64,000 nucleotides of DNA from G963556115 sp963666605. GTDB taxonomy: Bacteria > Planctomycetota > SZUA-567. Both the position numbers and the translations under genes were made by a program. Below the pieces are notes generated by a model, which was not told the DNA's origin, did no database searches, and worked only from the letters and a program-made list of their open reading frames with translations. Shown here piece by piece: positions 16,063-25,776 of this stretch. The DNA lies in the NCBI GenBank assembly GCA_965140405.1, contig OZ223208.1:1426001-1490000 (forward strand), read 5' to 3'. Within the stretch, counting starts at the first letter, position 1, and each line of letters begins with the position of its first letter.

Positions 16063-17367
16063 ATGAGCTTTACTAATTATAATTTTCTTTGGGATTGTAT
16101 TTGTAAAAAAATAAGCAAATATCCTGGTGCTTCATCTTACAGCACTATTCTTTCTTCATTTGAAATCCTTAATATAAAAGGAAATGCTGTTAATATTTTT
16201 ACTAATTATCAAAATATTAATATAATTATTGACTCTAGTACTCGTAATAATTTAGAACAAATTATAAGAATTGTTTTAAATAATAAATTGTTAGCTATAA
16301 ATTATCAGCCTTTATATATAAATACGCCTTTTATAGATAATAACAAAACCTTAGATAATTTTTCTCTTAATTCAGAAAATAGGTTGGCTATTGCTGTTGC
16401 CAATGATATTTGTTCGATTTCTCCAAATAATATCTATACTCCTTTATATTTATATGCTGACACGGGACTAGGTAAAACACATCTTATTAATGCTATAGTT
16501 TTAGAGTATTCTAAAAAGTTTACTTCGAAAAAAATTAATCATTATACAGGAGATTCCTTTATTAATTCATTTTTTGAAGCTACGAAGAAAAATTCTTTGC
16601 AAAAATGGAGAGAATATAACGAAGAATGTGATTTATTTATTATTGATGATATTCACTTATTAGAAAACAATAGTAATGCTATAGAAGAATTTTCTTCTCT
16701 ATTCGATACATTATATTCTAATAATAAGAAACCTCATCTTATTATAACCTCAAATACAAATTCATCGAATTTAAATGGATTTACAGAATCTTTAAAGAGT
16801 AAGCTACAATGGGGAGTAAAAATAGAAATACTTTCTCCAAATAAATCAACTAAAGAAAACATTATAAACTCTATCTGTAATAAAAATAAAATTACCATAA
16901 AACCAGATGTAAAAAAATATATAGCAAAAAACTATAACGGGAATATAAGAGGTTTAGAAGGATTAATAAAGACTGTATATACTCATTCTACTCTTCTTAA
17001 TGAAGAAATCACAACAACTCTTATAGATAAAGCTTTAGGAAAAGAAAATACTTCGCGACAATATTCTATCAATGGTTCTGATATCATATATAATGTATGT
17101 AAATACTTTAATATTAGTGAAATGGAAATAAAAGCTAAAAATAGAGCTAGATCTATAGCATTTCCAAGACAAATAGGAATGTACATTACAAAATCACTTA
17201 CAAATACCTCTCTTCAAGAAATAGGAAAACTTTATGGAGGAAGAGACCATAGTACTGTAAAACATTCAAATGATAAAATAAAAAAACTATATAAAAATGA
17301 TAGTAATGTAAAAAAAACCGTTGATAATATAATAAAACTAATCAATCATGAAAAAACAGCCTATTAG
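16063..17367 (+). CDS. dnaA: Chromosomal replication initiator DnaA
   Basis: DnaA melts the origin and loads the helicase machinery. All domains are present in 434 aa: domain I (LWDCICKKIS), a very short linker, and an AAA+ core with Walker A TGLGKTH (about 134-140) and Walker B LFIIDDIHLL. Domain IV ends with the DNA-contact signature GGRDHSTVKHS. Walker A begins YADTGLGKTH instead of the usual GGVGLGKTH, and Walker B has DDIHLL for DDIQFL. The near-universal recognition helix implies ordinary DnaA boxes, although none was found beside the gene. The ribosome site is weak (GGATAAG). Confidence 0.95.
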   Translation: MSFTNYNFLWDCICKKISKYPGASSYSTILSSFEILNIKGNAVNIFTNYQNINIIIDSSTRNNLEQIIRIVLNNKLLAINYQPLYINTPFIDNNKTLDNFSLNSENRLAIAVANDICSISPNNIYTPLYLYADTGLGKTHLINAIVLEYSKKFTSKKINHYTGDSFINSFFEATKKNSLQKWREYNEECDLFIIDDIHLLENNSNAIEEFSSLFDTLYSNNKKPHLIITSNTNSSNLNGFTESLKSKLQWGVKIEILSPNKSTKENIINSICNKNKITIKPDVKKYIAKNYNGNIRGLEGLIKTVYTHSTLLNEEITTTLIDKALGKENTSRQYSINGSDIIYNVCKYFNISEMEIKAKNRARSIAFPRQIGMYITKSLTNTSLQEIGKLYGGRDHSTVKHSNDKIKKLYKNDSNVKKTVDNIIKLINHEKTAY

Positions 17368-17587
17368 TTCACTACAATATATAAACAATATATAAGCTGA
17401 AGTCTAGAATATTACAATAAACAAAGATGTAGCCGTCTTCTAACACTACAAAAATAAAAAAGAGAATATATTGATTATTAAGGAATATTATCAATAATAT
17501 AAGAAGAATACTACATATAGTTAATATATAATAAATATTAGTTAATAGAATATATAAAAAGATATAATATAAGATAGGAGTGTAAAT

Positions 17588-18682
17588 ATGAAGTTTAATT
17601 GCTCTAGAGCTATAATTGCTGATGCATTACATGTTGTAAACAATGTAATACCTAGTAGAGCTACAAAACCAATTTTACAAAATGTACAAATTAAAGGTAA
17701 TGATAATAATACATTAACACTTACCGGTACAGATTTAGAAATAGGAGTTTCTATTGTTATTGAAGTAGATGAAATAATAGATCCAGAAACTATACTTCTA
17801 TCTGCTCATACACTACAAGGGATTATTGCAGAAGATAAGTCAGAAAGAGTCTTCTTTAATATCAAAGAAGATGTAGCTATTATGACAACTTCAAAAGGAG
17901 AATTTAATTTCTCCGTAGCAATTGATGAAGATTATCCTAAAATATCTGAATTAACAGAAGATAATTTATTTGAAATACCAGGAGATGCTCTTGCTGATGC
18001 CATTGCTAAAACAGAATTTGCAACAGCCAAAGGTGATACCAGATATGCATTAAATGGAATATGCATAAATATCTTGGGAGATAGTGTTGATTTTGTTTCT
18101 AGTGATACTCATAGATTATCAAAAGTAAATAAAAAGATAAATAATATAAATATTGAAAATGGTAAATTTATAATAATAACAAAAGGTATGAAAGAATTAG
18201 CAAAACTCGCAGCAGGTGAAGAGGTAGTGAAAATTCAGATAAATAATAATGAGTTAATAGCAAAAACTTCAAATGCAACTATTGTAACAAGATTAGTAGA
18301 GGGTCAATTTCCAAATTATAATAATGTTATACCTAATGAAACAATGGTTGATATACAATTAAATAGAGAAGAAATAACGAATGGTTTAAGACTTGTAGGT
18401 AAGATGAGTAATGAAGAGTCTCATTCTATTAAATTTGATTGCGCTAATAATAAACTTAATCTTTCTGCAACAGCTGGAAATATAGGATCTGGTAATCAGG
18501 AATATGATATAAATATATCAGGGGGAGAAATTAAGACAAACTTTAATTTTAACTATATGATAGATGCATTAAAATCATTTAATAGCTCAGAATTAACATT
18601 ATCATTTAAAGATAATGATACACCTGTAAAAATTGAAGAAGGCGATTACTTGCATATTGTTATGCCAATAACAACTAAATAA
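17588..18682 (+). CDS. dnaN: DNA polymerase III sliding clamp (beta subunit)
   Basis: The beta clamp encircles DNA and tethers polymerase. Its 364-aa length and three repeated clamp domains are typical; recognisable parts are the start MKFNCSRAIIADAL, TDLEIGVSI, SDTHRLSKV and the C-terminal HIVMPITTK, which resembles the MPMRL-type end lining the peptide-binding pocket. The start follows ATAGGAGTGTAA. The gene lies 220 bp after dnaA and overlaps functionally with dciA, which begins 1 bp after its stop. Confidence 0.95.
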   Translation: MKFNCSRAIIADALHVVNNVIPSRATKPILQNVQIKGNDNNTLTLTGTDLEIGVSIVIEVDEIIDPETILLSAHTLQGIIAEDKSERVFFNIKEDVAIMTTSKGEFNFSVAIDEDYPKISELTEDNLFEIPGDALADAIAKTEFATAKGDTRYALNGICINILGDSVDFVSSDTHRLSKVNKKINNINIENGKFIIITKGMKELAKLAAGEEVVKIQINNNELIAKTSNATIVTRLVEGQFPNYNNVIPNETMVDIQLNREEITNGLRLVGKMSNEESHSIKFDCANNKLNLSATAGNIGSGNQEYDINISGGEIKTNFNFNYMIDALKSFNSSELTLSFKDNDTPVKIEEGDYLHIVMPITTK

Positions 18683-18683
18683 T

Positions 18684-19070
18684 ATGAAAAAATATAGTGA
18701 TGAAGAACTCTTAAATGCATTAGAAAAATGGCGTTTTTCTATAAGTAATAAATTAAAAAAGGAAAGTTATAAAAAACGTGAAACTTCTGCTATAAATGTA
18801 GTACTTAAAGGTATAAAAAAAGAATTTAAAAAACAAAGTAAAAATACTCATAGTGATTGGAATATCATATGGGATAAAGTAGTAGGTGAAGAGATAAAGA
18901 ACTTTACAAAAGTAAAAAGATGGCATAATGGATTTTTAGAAATAATAGTAGAAAATCCAACGCTCCGTAGTGAGCTAGATGCTTTCTATAAAGAATCATT
19001 GATAGAATCTATAAGAGAAACTATTGATGACAAAAAGTTATTAAGAGGAATAAAATTCATAAGTAATTAG
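18684..19070 (+). CDS. dciA: DUF721 / DciA-like helicase-loading protein
   Basis: The protein (128 aa) carries a C-terminal DUF721 domain: WNIIWDKVVGEEIKNFTKV followed by a hydrophobic beta strand and SELDAFYKES. DciA proteins help load the DnaB replicative helicase in bacteria that lack DnaC or DnaI. Its position between dnaN and gyrB replaces recF, which is absent here. The N-terminal half is lysine-rich and probably binds DNA. It starts 1 bp after dnaN and ends 12 bp before gyrB. Confidence 0.82.
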   Translation: MKKYSDEELLNALEKWRFSISNKLKKESYKKRETSAINVVLKGIKKEFKKQSKNTHSDWNIIWDKVVGEEIKNFTKVKRWHNGFLEIIVENPTLRSELDAFYKESLIESIRETIDDKKLLRGIKFISN

Positions 19071-19082
19071 AAGGAATAAATA

Positions 19083-21527
19083 ATGGCAGATAAAGAATAT
19101 GGCTCCGATTCAATCAAAGCTTTAAAAGGATTAGAGGCAGTTCGTAAAAGACCAGGAATGTATATTGGTGATACTGGACCACGTGGTTTACATCACTTAA
19201 TATGGGAAGTGATTGATAATTCCATCGATGAAGCAATGGCAGGACATGCTAAAGGAGTGAGTGTACATATTAATGTAGACGGATCGATAACGGTTTGTGA
19301 CGACGGCCGTGGTATTCCTGTAGGATGGAATAAAGAAAATAATATAAATTCTCTTACTCTAGTATTAACAGTACTACATGCAGGAGGTAAGTTTGACCAT
19401 GATAGTTATAAGGTTTCTGGAGGCTTACATGGTGTAGGTGTATCATGTGTAAATGCATTATCTGCTTGGCTTGAAGTTGAAGTATATAGAGATGGAAAAA
19501 TTTGGTATCAAAGATTTGAAAGAGGTACTCCAGTAAGTGAAGTTGAAGAACACGGTACAACAAAGATGCGCGGTACCAAGGTAACATTCTTTCCAGATGA
19601 AGAAATATTTACAGAAACAATAGATTTTAAATATGAAACTATTGTAACACGATTGAGAGAATTAGCCTTTTTGAATAAAGGAATAAAAATAGATGTAGAA
19701 GATCAACGTGTTGATGATGCGAAAGATACCTTTAAATATGATGGCGGTTTAATAAGTTATGTAGAATTTTTAAATGAAAATAAAAATCTTATTCATAAAG
19801 ATGTAATATGTATAGAAGGTGCAAGTAACGATGAAAGTAATTTTGAAATAGAAATAGCTTTTCAATATAATGAAGGATACTCAGAAACTTGTATAGGATA
19901 TACTAATAATATTACTAATCCTGGTGGTGGTACTCACTTATCAGGTTTTAGAAGTGCTCTTACTAGAACAATTAATAATTGGGGTAAGAAAAATAAAGTA
20001 ATTAAAGACAAAGACCCAGCGATTAGTGGAGAGGATAGTAGAGAAGGTTTAGCTGCTATTGTGTCTGTACGTGTACCGGATCCTCAGTTCGAAGGACAAA
20101 CAAAGGATAAACTTGGTAATAGAGAAGTAGAAGGCTTTGTTCAAAAGATTATGAATGAAGAATTAGGTACTTATTTTGAAGAAAACCCTGCTATTGCAAA
20201 GAAAATTATAAGAAGAGCAGTTGACGCTTCTATAGCAAGAACAGCAGCAAGAAAAGCAAGAGATCAAGCTCGTAGAAAAAATGTATTATCTAGTGGTGGA
20301 TTACCTGGTAAACTTGCAGATTGTATTTCAAAAGATAGAGATTCAACAGAAGTATATTTAGTCGAAGGAGATTCTGCGGGTGGATCAGCAAAAATGGGTA
20401 GAGATAGTAGGATACAAGCTATTCTTCCACTAAAAGGAAAAATTCTCAACGTAGAAAAAGCCAGAATTGATAGAATGCTAGGTCACACAGAAGTGTCAGC
20501 AATAATAACAGCATTGGGTACTGGTATTGGTATAGAAGAGTTTGATATAGAAAAATTACGTTATGGTAAATGTATAATAATGTGTGATGCGGATGTTGAT
20601 GGTAGTCATATTAGAACATTACTGTTAACTTTTTTCTTTAGACATATGCCACAGCTAATTGAGCATGGACATTTATATGTAGCATGTCCACCTTTATATC
20701 AAGTTAAAAAAGGTAAGAAAATTCAATATGTTCTTTCAGATGAAGAGATGGATACTACTCTAAGTACATTAGGTATGGAAGGAACGGCACTTGAATATAG
20801 AGGAGCAGAAAACCCAGTAAGAATTGAAGAAGAAAAATTTGCTGCTCTATTAAAAGCGATAAAAAAGGTAGATGGTATAATAAGAATACTCAATAGACGA
20901 GGCATGACGCTTCGTGATGCTTTAAGTTTGAGAAAACAATATGGTAGATTTCCTAAATATAAAATATTGCTTAATGGAGAAGAAAGATTATTTATAAATG
21001 ATTCCCAATTAAGTGAATTTATACATGAAGGCGAAGCAAACGGAACTATTGAAAATATAATAGAAGAAGATGTTAGTGTAATATCAAGCGATATAACAGA
21101 AAAAACAGTTCTTGAAACAGAGTATTTATTTGTAGAAGACTTAGAAAGAACGTTAAGTAAGTTAGAAGAATTTGGCTTCACTGGAGATAGTTTCTTACCT
21201 CCTAAAGATATAACAGAAGAAGGTAAATATGTACTTATAAATAATGGTTTAGAAGAATACTTCTTAACTCTTCATGATATTTTAGAAGGTGTAAAAACTT
21301 TAGGTGAAAAAGGTCTTGAGATACAAAGGTATAAAGGACTAGGAGAAATGGATCCAGATCAACTTTGGGAAACAACAATGGATCCAGAAAAACGCACACT
21401 AATGAAAATTACAGTAGATGATGCAATAAAAGCAAGCCAACTATTTACATTATTAATGGGTGAAATAGTTGAACCACGTAGGAAATTTATAGAAAAATAT
21501 GCGCTTGATGCTCAGCTTGATATTTAA
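19083..21527 (+). CDS. gyrB: DNA gyrase subunit B
   Basis: GyrB supplies the ATPase and TOPRIM parts of gyrase. Visible features are an N-terminal GHKL ATPase (IDNSIDEA, CDDGRGIPVG, SGGLHGVGVS), the transducer QTKDKLGN, and TOPRIM with VEGDSAGGSA, LPLKGKILNVEKA and the metal site DADVDGSHIRTLL. The end has RYKGLGEM and EPRRKFIEKYA. At 814 aa it is longer than Gram-positive GyrB because of an insertion of roughly 170 residues after TOPRIM, as in E. coli. The start follows AGAAGGAATAA. Confidence 0.98.
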   Translation: MADKEYGSDSIKALKGLEAVRKRPGMYIGDTGPRGLHHLIWEVIDNSIDEAMAGHAKGVSVHINVDGSITVCDDGRGIPVGWNKENNINSLTLVLTVLHAGGKFDHDSYKVSGGLHGVGVSCVNALSAWLEVEVYRDGKIWYQRFERGTPVSEVEEHGTTKMRGTKVTFFPDEEIFTETIDFKYETIVTRLRELAFLNKGIKIDVEDQRVDDAKDTFKYDGGLISYVEFLNENKNLIHKDVICIEGASNDESNFEIEIAFQYNEGYSETCIGYTNNITNPGGGTHLSGFRSALTRTINNWGKKNKVIKDKDPAISGEDSREGLAAIVSVRVPDPQFEGQTKDKLGNREVEGFVQKIMNEELGTYFEENPAIAKKIIRRAVDASIARTAARKARDQARRKNVLSSGGLPGKLADCISKDRDSTEVYLVEGDSAGGSAKMGRDSRIQAILPLKGKILNVEKARIDRMLGHTEVSAIITALGTGIGIEEFDIEKLRYGKCIIMCDADVDGSHIRTLLLTFFFRHMPQLIEHGHLYVACPPLYQVKKGKKIQYVLSDEEMDTTLSTLGMEGTALEYRGAENPVRIEEEKFAALLKAIKKVDGIIRILNRRGMTLRDALSLRKQYGRFPKYKILLNGEERLFINDSQLSEFIHEGEANGTIENIIEEDVSVISSDITEKTVLETEYLFVEDLERTLSKLEEFGFTGDSFLPPKDITEEGKYVLINNGLEEYFLTLHDILEGVKTLGEKGLEIQRYKGLGEMDPDQLWETTMDPEKRTLMKITVDDAIKASQLFTLLMGEIVEPRRKFIEKYALDAQLDI

Positions 21528-21595
21528 TAGTTAGTAAAATTAAGTTGGTTAAAAAGTTAATATAATTATATAGCGATAACTTGAGTAGGTATAAA

Positions 21596-21612
21596 TAAAC
21601 GCAAAGCGTTTA
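21596..21612. repeat. Small inverted repeat between gyrB and gyrA
   Basis: TAAACGC, a 3-nt spacer AAA, then GCGTTTA form a perfect 7-bp inverted repeat in the 160-bp gyrB-gyrA gap. It lacks a T-tract, so it is probably not a terminator; an operator or leader hairpin for gyrA is possible. Confidence 0.4.
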
Positions 21613-21687
21613 CTGGGATATGGAGTAGAAAATTCCATAAAGTTTAGCCATTAGCTTCTCAGCAGACTATAAAGTGAAAGAAAATAA

Positions 21688-24243
21688 ATGAGTGAAGAAA
21701 TTAATGCATTAGTAACTACAGGGATTAAAGATCTTTCTATTGAGAAAGAACTTAAAAATAGTTATTTAACATATTCGATGAGTGTTATTGTATCTAGAGC
21801 CTTACCAGATGTACGTGATGGTATGAAGCCAGTTCATAGAAGAATTTTAACTGCTATGAATGATTTACATTTATCATTTAAACATAAACATGTTAAATGT
21901 GCAAAAGTAGTAGGTCAGGTATTAGGTAATTATCACCCTCATGGTGATTCGGCTGTATATGATGCAATGGTGCGAGTTGCTCAGGATTTTTCTGTTCGTT
22001 ATCGTCTTATCGATGGACATGGTAATTTTGGTTCAATAGATGGTGATAGTGCAGCAGCATATCGTTATACAGAATGTAGGATGCAAAAAGTTTGCGATGA
22101 AATGCTGGATGATCTTGATAAAGATACAGTAGATTTTGTAGATAATTTTGACGGTACTTCTACAGAACCTACAGTGCTTCCTGGTAAACTTCCACTCTTA
22201 TTATTAAATGGTGCAACAGGTATAGCAGTTGGTATGGCTACTAATATGGCGCCACATAATTTAACAGAAGTATGTAATGGTATAATAGCTCTGATTGAAA
22301 ATCCTGATGCTGATACTAAAGAAATTATGAAGTATATTAAAGGTCCTGATTTTCCTACAGGAGCATTAATATGCGGTCGTGAAGGAATTAAGCAAGCATA
22401 TGAGACAGGACGTGGACGTGTTCAAATGCGTGCTAAATGCCACATCGAAACACAGAAAAATGGTAGACAATCAATTGTTGTTACTGAAATTCCTTATCAA
22501 GTTAATAAGCTTAATATTATTGAAAAAATTGCTTCAGTTGTCAAAGATAATAAAGTACAAGGTATTTCTTCAATTGAAGACTACACAAATAAAGATGGCA
22601 TTAGATTAGTAATTGATCTAAAAATGGGTGAAGATGCCAATGTTGTTTTAAATCAATTATATAAAATGACGCCGCTTGATTCTGGTTTTTCAATTAATAA
22701 TATTGCACTAGTAAATGGCAGACCAGAGACGTTGAATTTGAAGCAAATGCTTCAATATTATATTGATCATAGAGTAGATGTAATTTGTAGAAGAACGAAG
22801 TATCTACTTGATAAGGCTGAAGCAAGAGCTCATATAGTACAAGGCTTACTCATAGCGCTTGATAATATTGATAGAGTAATTGAAATAATTAGAGGATCGG
22901 AAACTTCAGATGAAGCAAAAGCAGGGTTAATTAAAGAATTTCAATTATCTGATATTCAGGCGCATCATATTTTAGAGATGCGTTTAAGAAGGCTAACAGG
23001 TCTACAACGTAAAGAACTTGAAGAAGAATTTGAAGCTCTTATGGCTAAAATTAGCGAATATAAAGCAATCTTAGCAGATAAGAATTTAGTTCTTAAAATT
23101 ATTAATGAAGATTGTCAGGAAATGATCGAGAAGCATGGTGATGAGAGAAGATCTGAAATTGTAGCTGCTATTGAAGACATAAGTATTGAGGACATGATTG
23201 CTGATGAAGAGATGGTTGTCGTTATTTCACATGATGGCTATATCAAGAGAATGCCAATTGATACTTATAGAAAACAAGGTAGAGGCGGTAAGGGTATAAC
23301 AGGTGCAGGCAATATGAAAGAGGGCGATTTTATTGAGCACTTATTTATAGGATCAACACATGACTACATATTGTTCTTTACTTCTATTGGAAAAGTGTAT
23401 TGGTTAAAAATATATGATGTTCCGCAGATGGGTAGAGCAGCAAAAGGTAGAGCAATTGTAAATGTCCTTGAACTCGAAAAAGGTGAATCAATTCAGACTT
23501 GTATACCAGTAAGAGAATTTGATGATGAACATTACCTCCTACTCGCTACTAAAAAAGGTATAATTAAGAAGACAGTACTTTCAGCGTATAAGCGTCCAAT
23601 GAAATCAGGTATAAAAGCAGTTAACTTGAGAGAAGACGATGAACTCTTTGGAGCAGCTATTACAAATGGTGTCAATGAATTGATGCTAGCAAGTAAGAAT
23701 GGGATGGCTTGTCACTTTAAAGAAGAAGATGTTCGTCCAATGGGTAGAGTGGCAGGTGGAGTAACAGGTATGAAGCTTGCTGATGACGATGAATGTGTCG
23801 GTTTGATGTTAGTTAGTACTGATACAACAGTCATTACAATATCTGAAAAAGGTCTTGGTAAGAGAAGTTCATTTGCAGATTATCGTCTTACAAAACGTGG
23901 CGCTAAAGGCGTAACAAATATGAAGATTACTGAAAAAACAGGTAAAGTTGTAAAATGTATGGCAGTAACTGAAGATGATGAGTTAATGGTAATAACTTCT
24001 GGCGGTATGGTTGTTAGAACAGCGGTAAATGGGTGTAGAGTAATTGGAAGAGCAACTTCTGGAGTCAAAATAATTGGGCTCAATGGTAATGATAAAGTAG
24101 CAACAGTAGCAAAAGTTGCTGAGACAGATAAAGAAGATGAAGAAGATAATGGTCCAGAGCTCGATCAAACAGTACCAGATGAAGCACTAGAAGAAATGAT
24201 AAATAGAGCTGAAGAACAGGCTGAAGAAGAAGCCGACCAATAA
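21688..24243 (+). CDS. gyrA: DNA gyrase subunit A
   Basis: GyrA cuts and rejoins DNA. The catalytic tyrosine is in AAAYRYTECRM. The quinolone region reads HPHGDSAVYDAMV with Ser and Asp at the two classical resistance sites, as in wild type. The C-terminal pinwheel begins with a GyrA box (QGRGGKG), confirming gyrase and not topoisomerase IV. The last 40 residues are strongly acidic (EDEEDNGPELD...), as in many gyrases. Length is 851 aa. The ketoacyl synthase gene follows after 21 bp. Confidence 0.98.
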   Translation: MSEEINALVTTGIKDLSIEKELKNSYLTYSMSVIVSRALPDVRDGMKPVHRRILTAMNDLHLSFKHKHVKCAKVVGQVLGNYHPHGDSAVYDAMVRVAQDFSVRYRLIDGHGNFGSIDGDSAAAYRYTECRMQKVCDEMLDDLDKDTVDFVDNFDGTSTEPTVLPGKLPLLLLNGATGIAVGMATNMAPHNLTEVCNGIIALIENPDADTKEIMKYIKGPDFPTGALICGREGIKQAYETGRGRVQMRAKCHIETQKNGRQSIVVTEIPYQVNKLNIIEKIASVVKDNKVQGISSIEDYTNKDGIRLVIDLKMGEDANVVLNQLYKMTPLDSGFSINNIALVNGRPETLNLKQMLQYYIDHRVDVICRRTKYLLDKAEARAHIVQGLLIALDNIDRVIEIIRGSETSDEAKAGLIKEFQLSDIQAHHILEMRLRRLTGLQRKELEEEFEALMAKISEYKAILADKNLVLKIINEDCQEMIEKHGDERRSEIVAAIEDISIEDMIADEEMVVVISHDGYIKRMPIDTYRKQGRGGKGITGAGNMKEGDFIEHLFIGSTHDYILFFTSIGKVYWLKIYDVPQMGRAAKGRAIVNVLELEKGESIQTCIPVREFDDEHYLLLATKKGIIKKTVLSAYKRPMKSGIKAVNLREDDELFGAAITNGVNELMLASKNGMACHFKEEDVRPMGRVAGGVTGMKLADDDECVGLMLVSTDTTVITISEKGLGKRSSFADYRLTKRGAKGVTNMKITEKTGKVVKCMAVTEDDELMVITSGGMVVRTAVNGCRVIGRATSGVKIIGLNGNDKVATVAKVAETDKEDEEDNGPELDQTVPDEALEEMINRAEEQAEEEADQ

Positions 24244-24264
24244 GAAAATAAGGAAATAGCTTAA

Positions 24265-25497
24265 ATGCAACCAAGAATAGTAGTTACGGGAATAGGCGTA
24301 ACATCCCCAATTGGTAATGATATACAGACAATGAGAAAGAATCTCCTTGCTGGTAAAGGTAATGTAATAGAGAAAGAAATGCGTTACATCGGTAATGTGC
24401 CGATGGGCAAATGTGATTTTGATATTACAAAATATCAAAATCGAAAAGAAGCAAGAAGAGGTACTCGAGCTGGAGCAATAGGTATTTATTGTACTAATGA
24501 AGCAATTTTAGATTCAAAGATAGATTTAAATAAAGTAGGTAGAGAAAATATAGGGGTCTATATTGGTATAACTGAACATGGTACGGTAGAGACAGAAAAT
24601 GAAATTGCTAATATAAAAGAGTTTGATTATGATACAAAATATTGGACTCATCATCACAATCCAAGAACTGTAGCAAATAATCCTGCAGGTGAAGTATGTA
24701 TAAATTTAAGTATAACGGGAGCTCATTGTACAGTAGGAGCAGCTTGTGCAGCAGGAAATTATGGTTTAATTTATGGAGCTCAACAGTTAATACTCGGTGA
24801 ATGTGATTTGGCAATTTGTGGTGGGGTCTCTGAAAGTACTGAGTCATTTGGAATTTTCGCAGGGTTTAAGAGTCAGAACGCTTTGGCTGTAAATGAAGAT
24901 CCAAATAAAGCTAGTAAACCTTTTTGTAAAAATAGAAATGGAATAGTTGTTTCTGAAGGTGGTGCTATCTATATTCTCGAGAGGTTAGATGATGCATTGG
25001 AAAGAGGAGCAAATATTATTTGCGAACTTGCTGGCTGGGCAGTAAATACAGATGCAACAGATTTTGTACTTCCTAATCCTGAAAGACAAGCTCAATGTAT
25101 GAAAAAAGCTCTTAAAAAAGCCCATATTAAAAGCACAGAAATAGATTTTATCAGTACTCACGCAACAAGTACTTATGAAGGCGATATTAGGGAAATTGCT
25201 GCAATTAAAGATGTCTTTGGTGAAGTACCTACATGCTATATAAATAATTCAAAAAGTTTTTGGGGTCACGCTATGGGAGCCGCAGGAGCTTTAGAATTAG
25301 CAGGAAATATCCCATCATTTATTGACAATGCTATTCATCCGACAATAAATATTGATGAACTTGATCCACAGTGTGAAGCGGGTGGTAAGATTGTAATTAA
25401 TAACCCTTGTAAAATGAATGAAATAAACTATATTTTAAATAATTCATTTGGAATGCTTGGAATCAATGCGGTACTAATAGTTAAAAAATATAAATAA
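24265..25497 (+). CDS. Beta-ketoacyl-ACP synthase (FabF-like, stand-alone system)
   Basis: This thiolase-fold condensing enzyme (410 aa) has the start RIVVTGIGVTSPIGN, active-site Cys in GAACAAGNYGL, first His in THATST and second His in SWGHAMG-like FWGHAMGAAGALE. The Cys-His-His triad is therefore intact, as in KAS II. Motif wording is diverged from housekeeping FabF (TH in place of AHGT; AACAAG in place of TACATG), so it may serve a dedicated lipid or polyketide-like product. Its own acyl carrier protein follows 14 bp later and a YkgJ protein after that. Other fatty-acid genes are not nearby. Confidence 0.9.
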   Translation: MQPRIVVTGIGVTSPIGNDIQTMRKNLLAGKGNVIEKEMRYIGNVPMGKCDFDITKYQNRKEARRGTRAGAIGIYCTNEAILDSKIDLNKVGRENIGVYIGITEHGTVETENEIANIKEFDYDTKYWTHHHNPRTVANNPAGEVCINLSITGAHCTVGAACAAGNYGLIYGAQQLILGECDLAICGGVSESTESFGIFAGFKSQNALAVNEDPNKASKPFCKNRNGIVVSEGGAIYILERLDDALERGANIICELAGWAVNTDATDFVLPNPERQAQCMKKALKKAHIKSTEIDFISTHATSTYEGDIREIAAIKDVFGEVPTCYINNSKSFWGHAMGAAGALELAGNIPSFIDNAIHPTINIDELDPQCEAGGKIVINNPCKMNEINYILNNSFGMLGINAVLIVKKYK

Positions 25498-25511
25498 AAG
25501 AAGGAGATATA

Positions 25512-25757
25512 ATGACAGCAGAAGAAGTACGGAAAATAGTTATAGAAATAATAGAGGAAATTGCTCCTGATGAAGATTATGAAAATCTTGTTGATTCTGA
25601 GCCACTTAGAGATCAATTAGGTTTAGACTCAATGGATTTTCTTGATATTGTAATGGAGTTGAGAAAACAATATAAGATAGAGGTACCAGAAGTAGACTAT
25701 CCAGAATTAGCATCTATGAAGAGTACAGTAGACTACTTATTGCCAAAATTTGAATAA
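25512..25757 (+). CDS. Acyl carrier protein
   Basis: A complete 81-residue ACP. The phosphopantetheine serine lies in GLDSMDFLDIVM, matching the DSL/DSM motif. The surface is strongly acidic, as expected. It begins with a strong AAGGAGATAT site 14 bp after the ketoacyl synthase, so the two probably form a working pair. Because the housekeeping acpP normally lies next to fabD/fabG/fabF, this is more likely a dedicated carrier. Confidence 0.93.
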   Translation: MTAEEVRKIVIEIIEEIAPDEDYENLVDSEPLRDQLGLDSMDFLDIVMELRKQYKIEVPEVDYPELASMKSTVDYLLPKFE

Positions 25758-25776
25758 ACGATAAGGTGTTATTTTA

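Noticed and set aside
17368..17587. dnaA-dnaN gap as the replication origin
   Set aside because: Kept only as second choice: no DnaA boxes, and the switch in gene direction lies on the other side of dnaA.
20723..21181. 152-codon open frame antisense to gyrB
   Set aside because: It lies wholly inside gyrB, has no ribosome site and no recognisable product.
21596..21612. Terminator between gyrB and gyrA
   Set aside because: The 7-bp inverted repeat has no T-tract after it on either strand.
21688..24243. Possible topoisomerase IV subunit in place of GyrA
   Set aside because: A GyrA box (QGRGGKG) is present at the start of the C-terminal domain.
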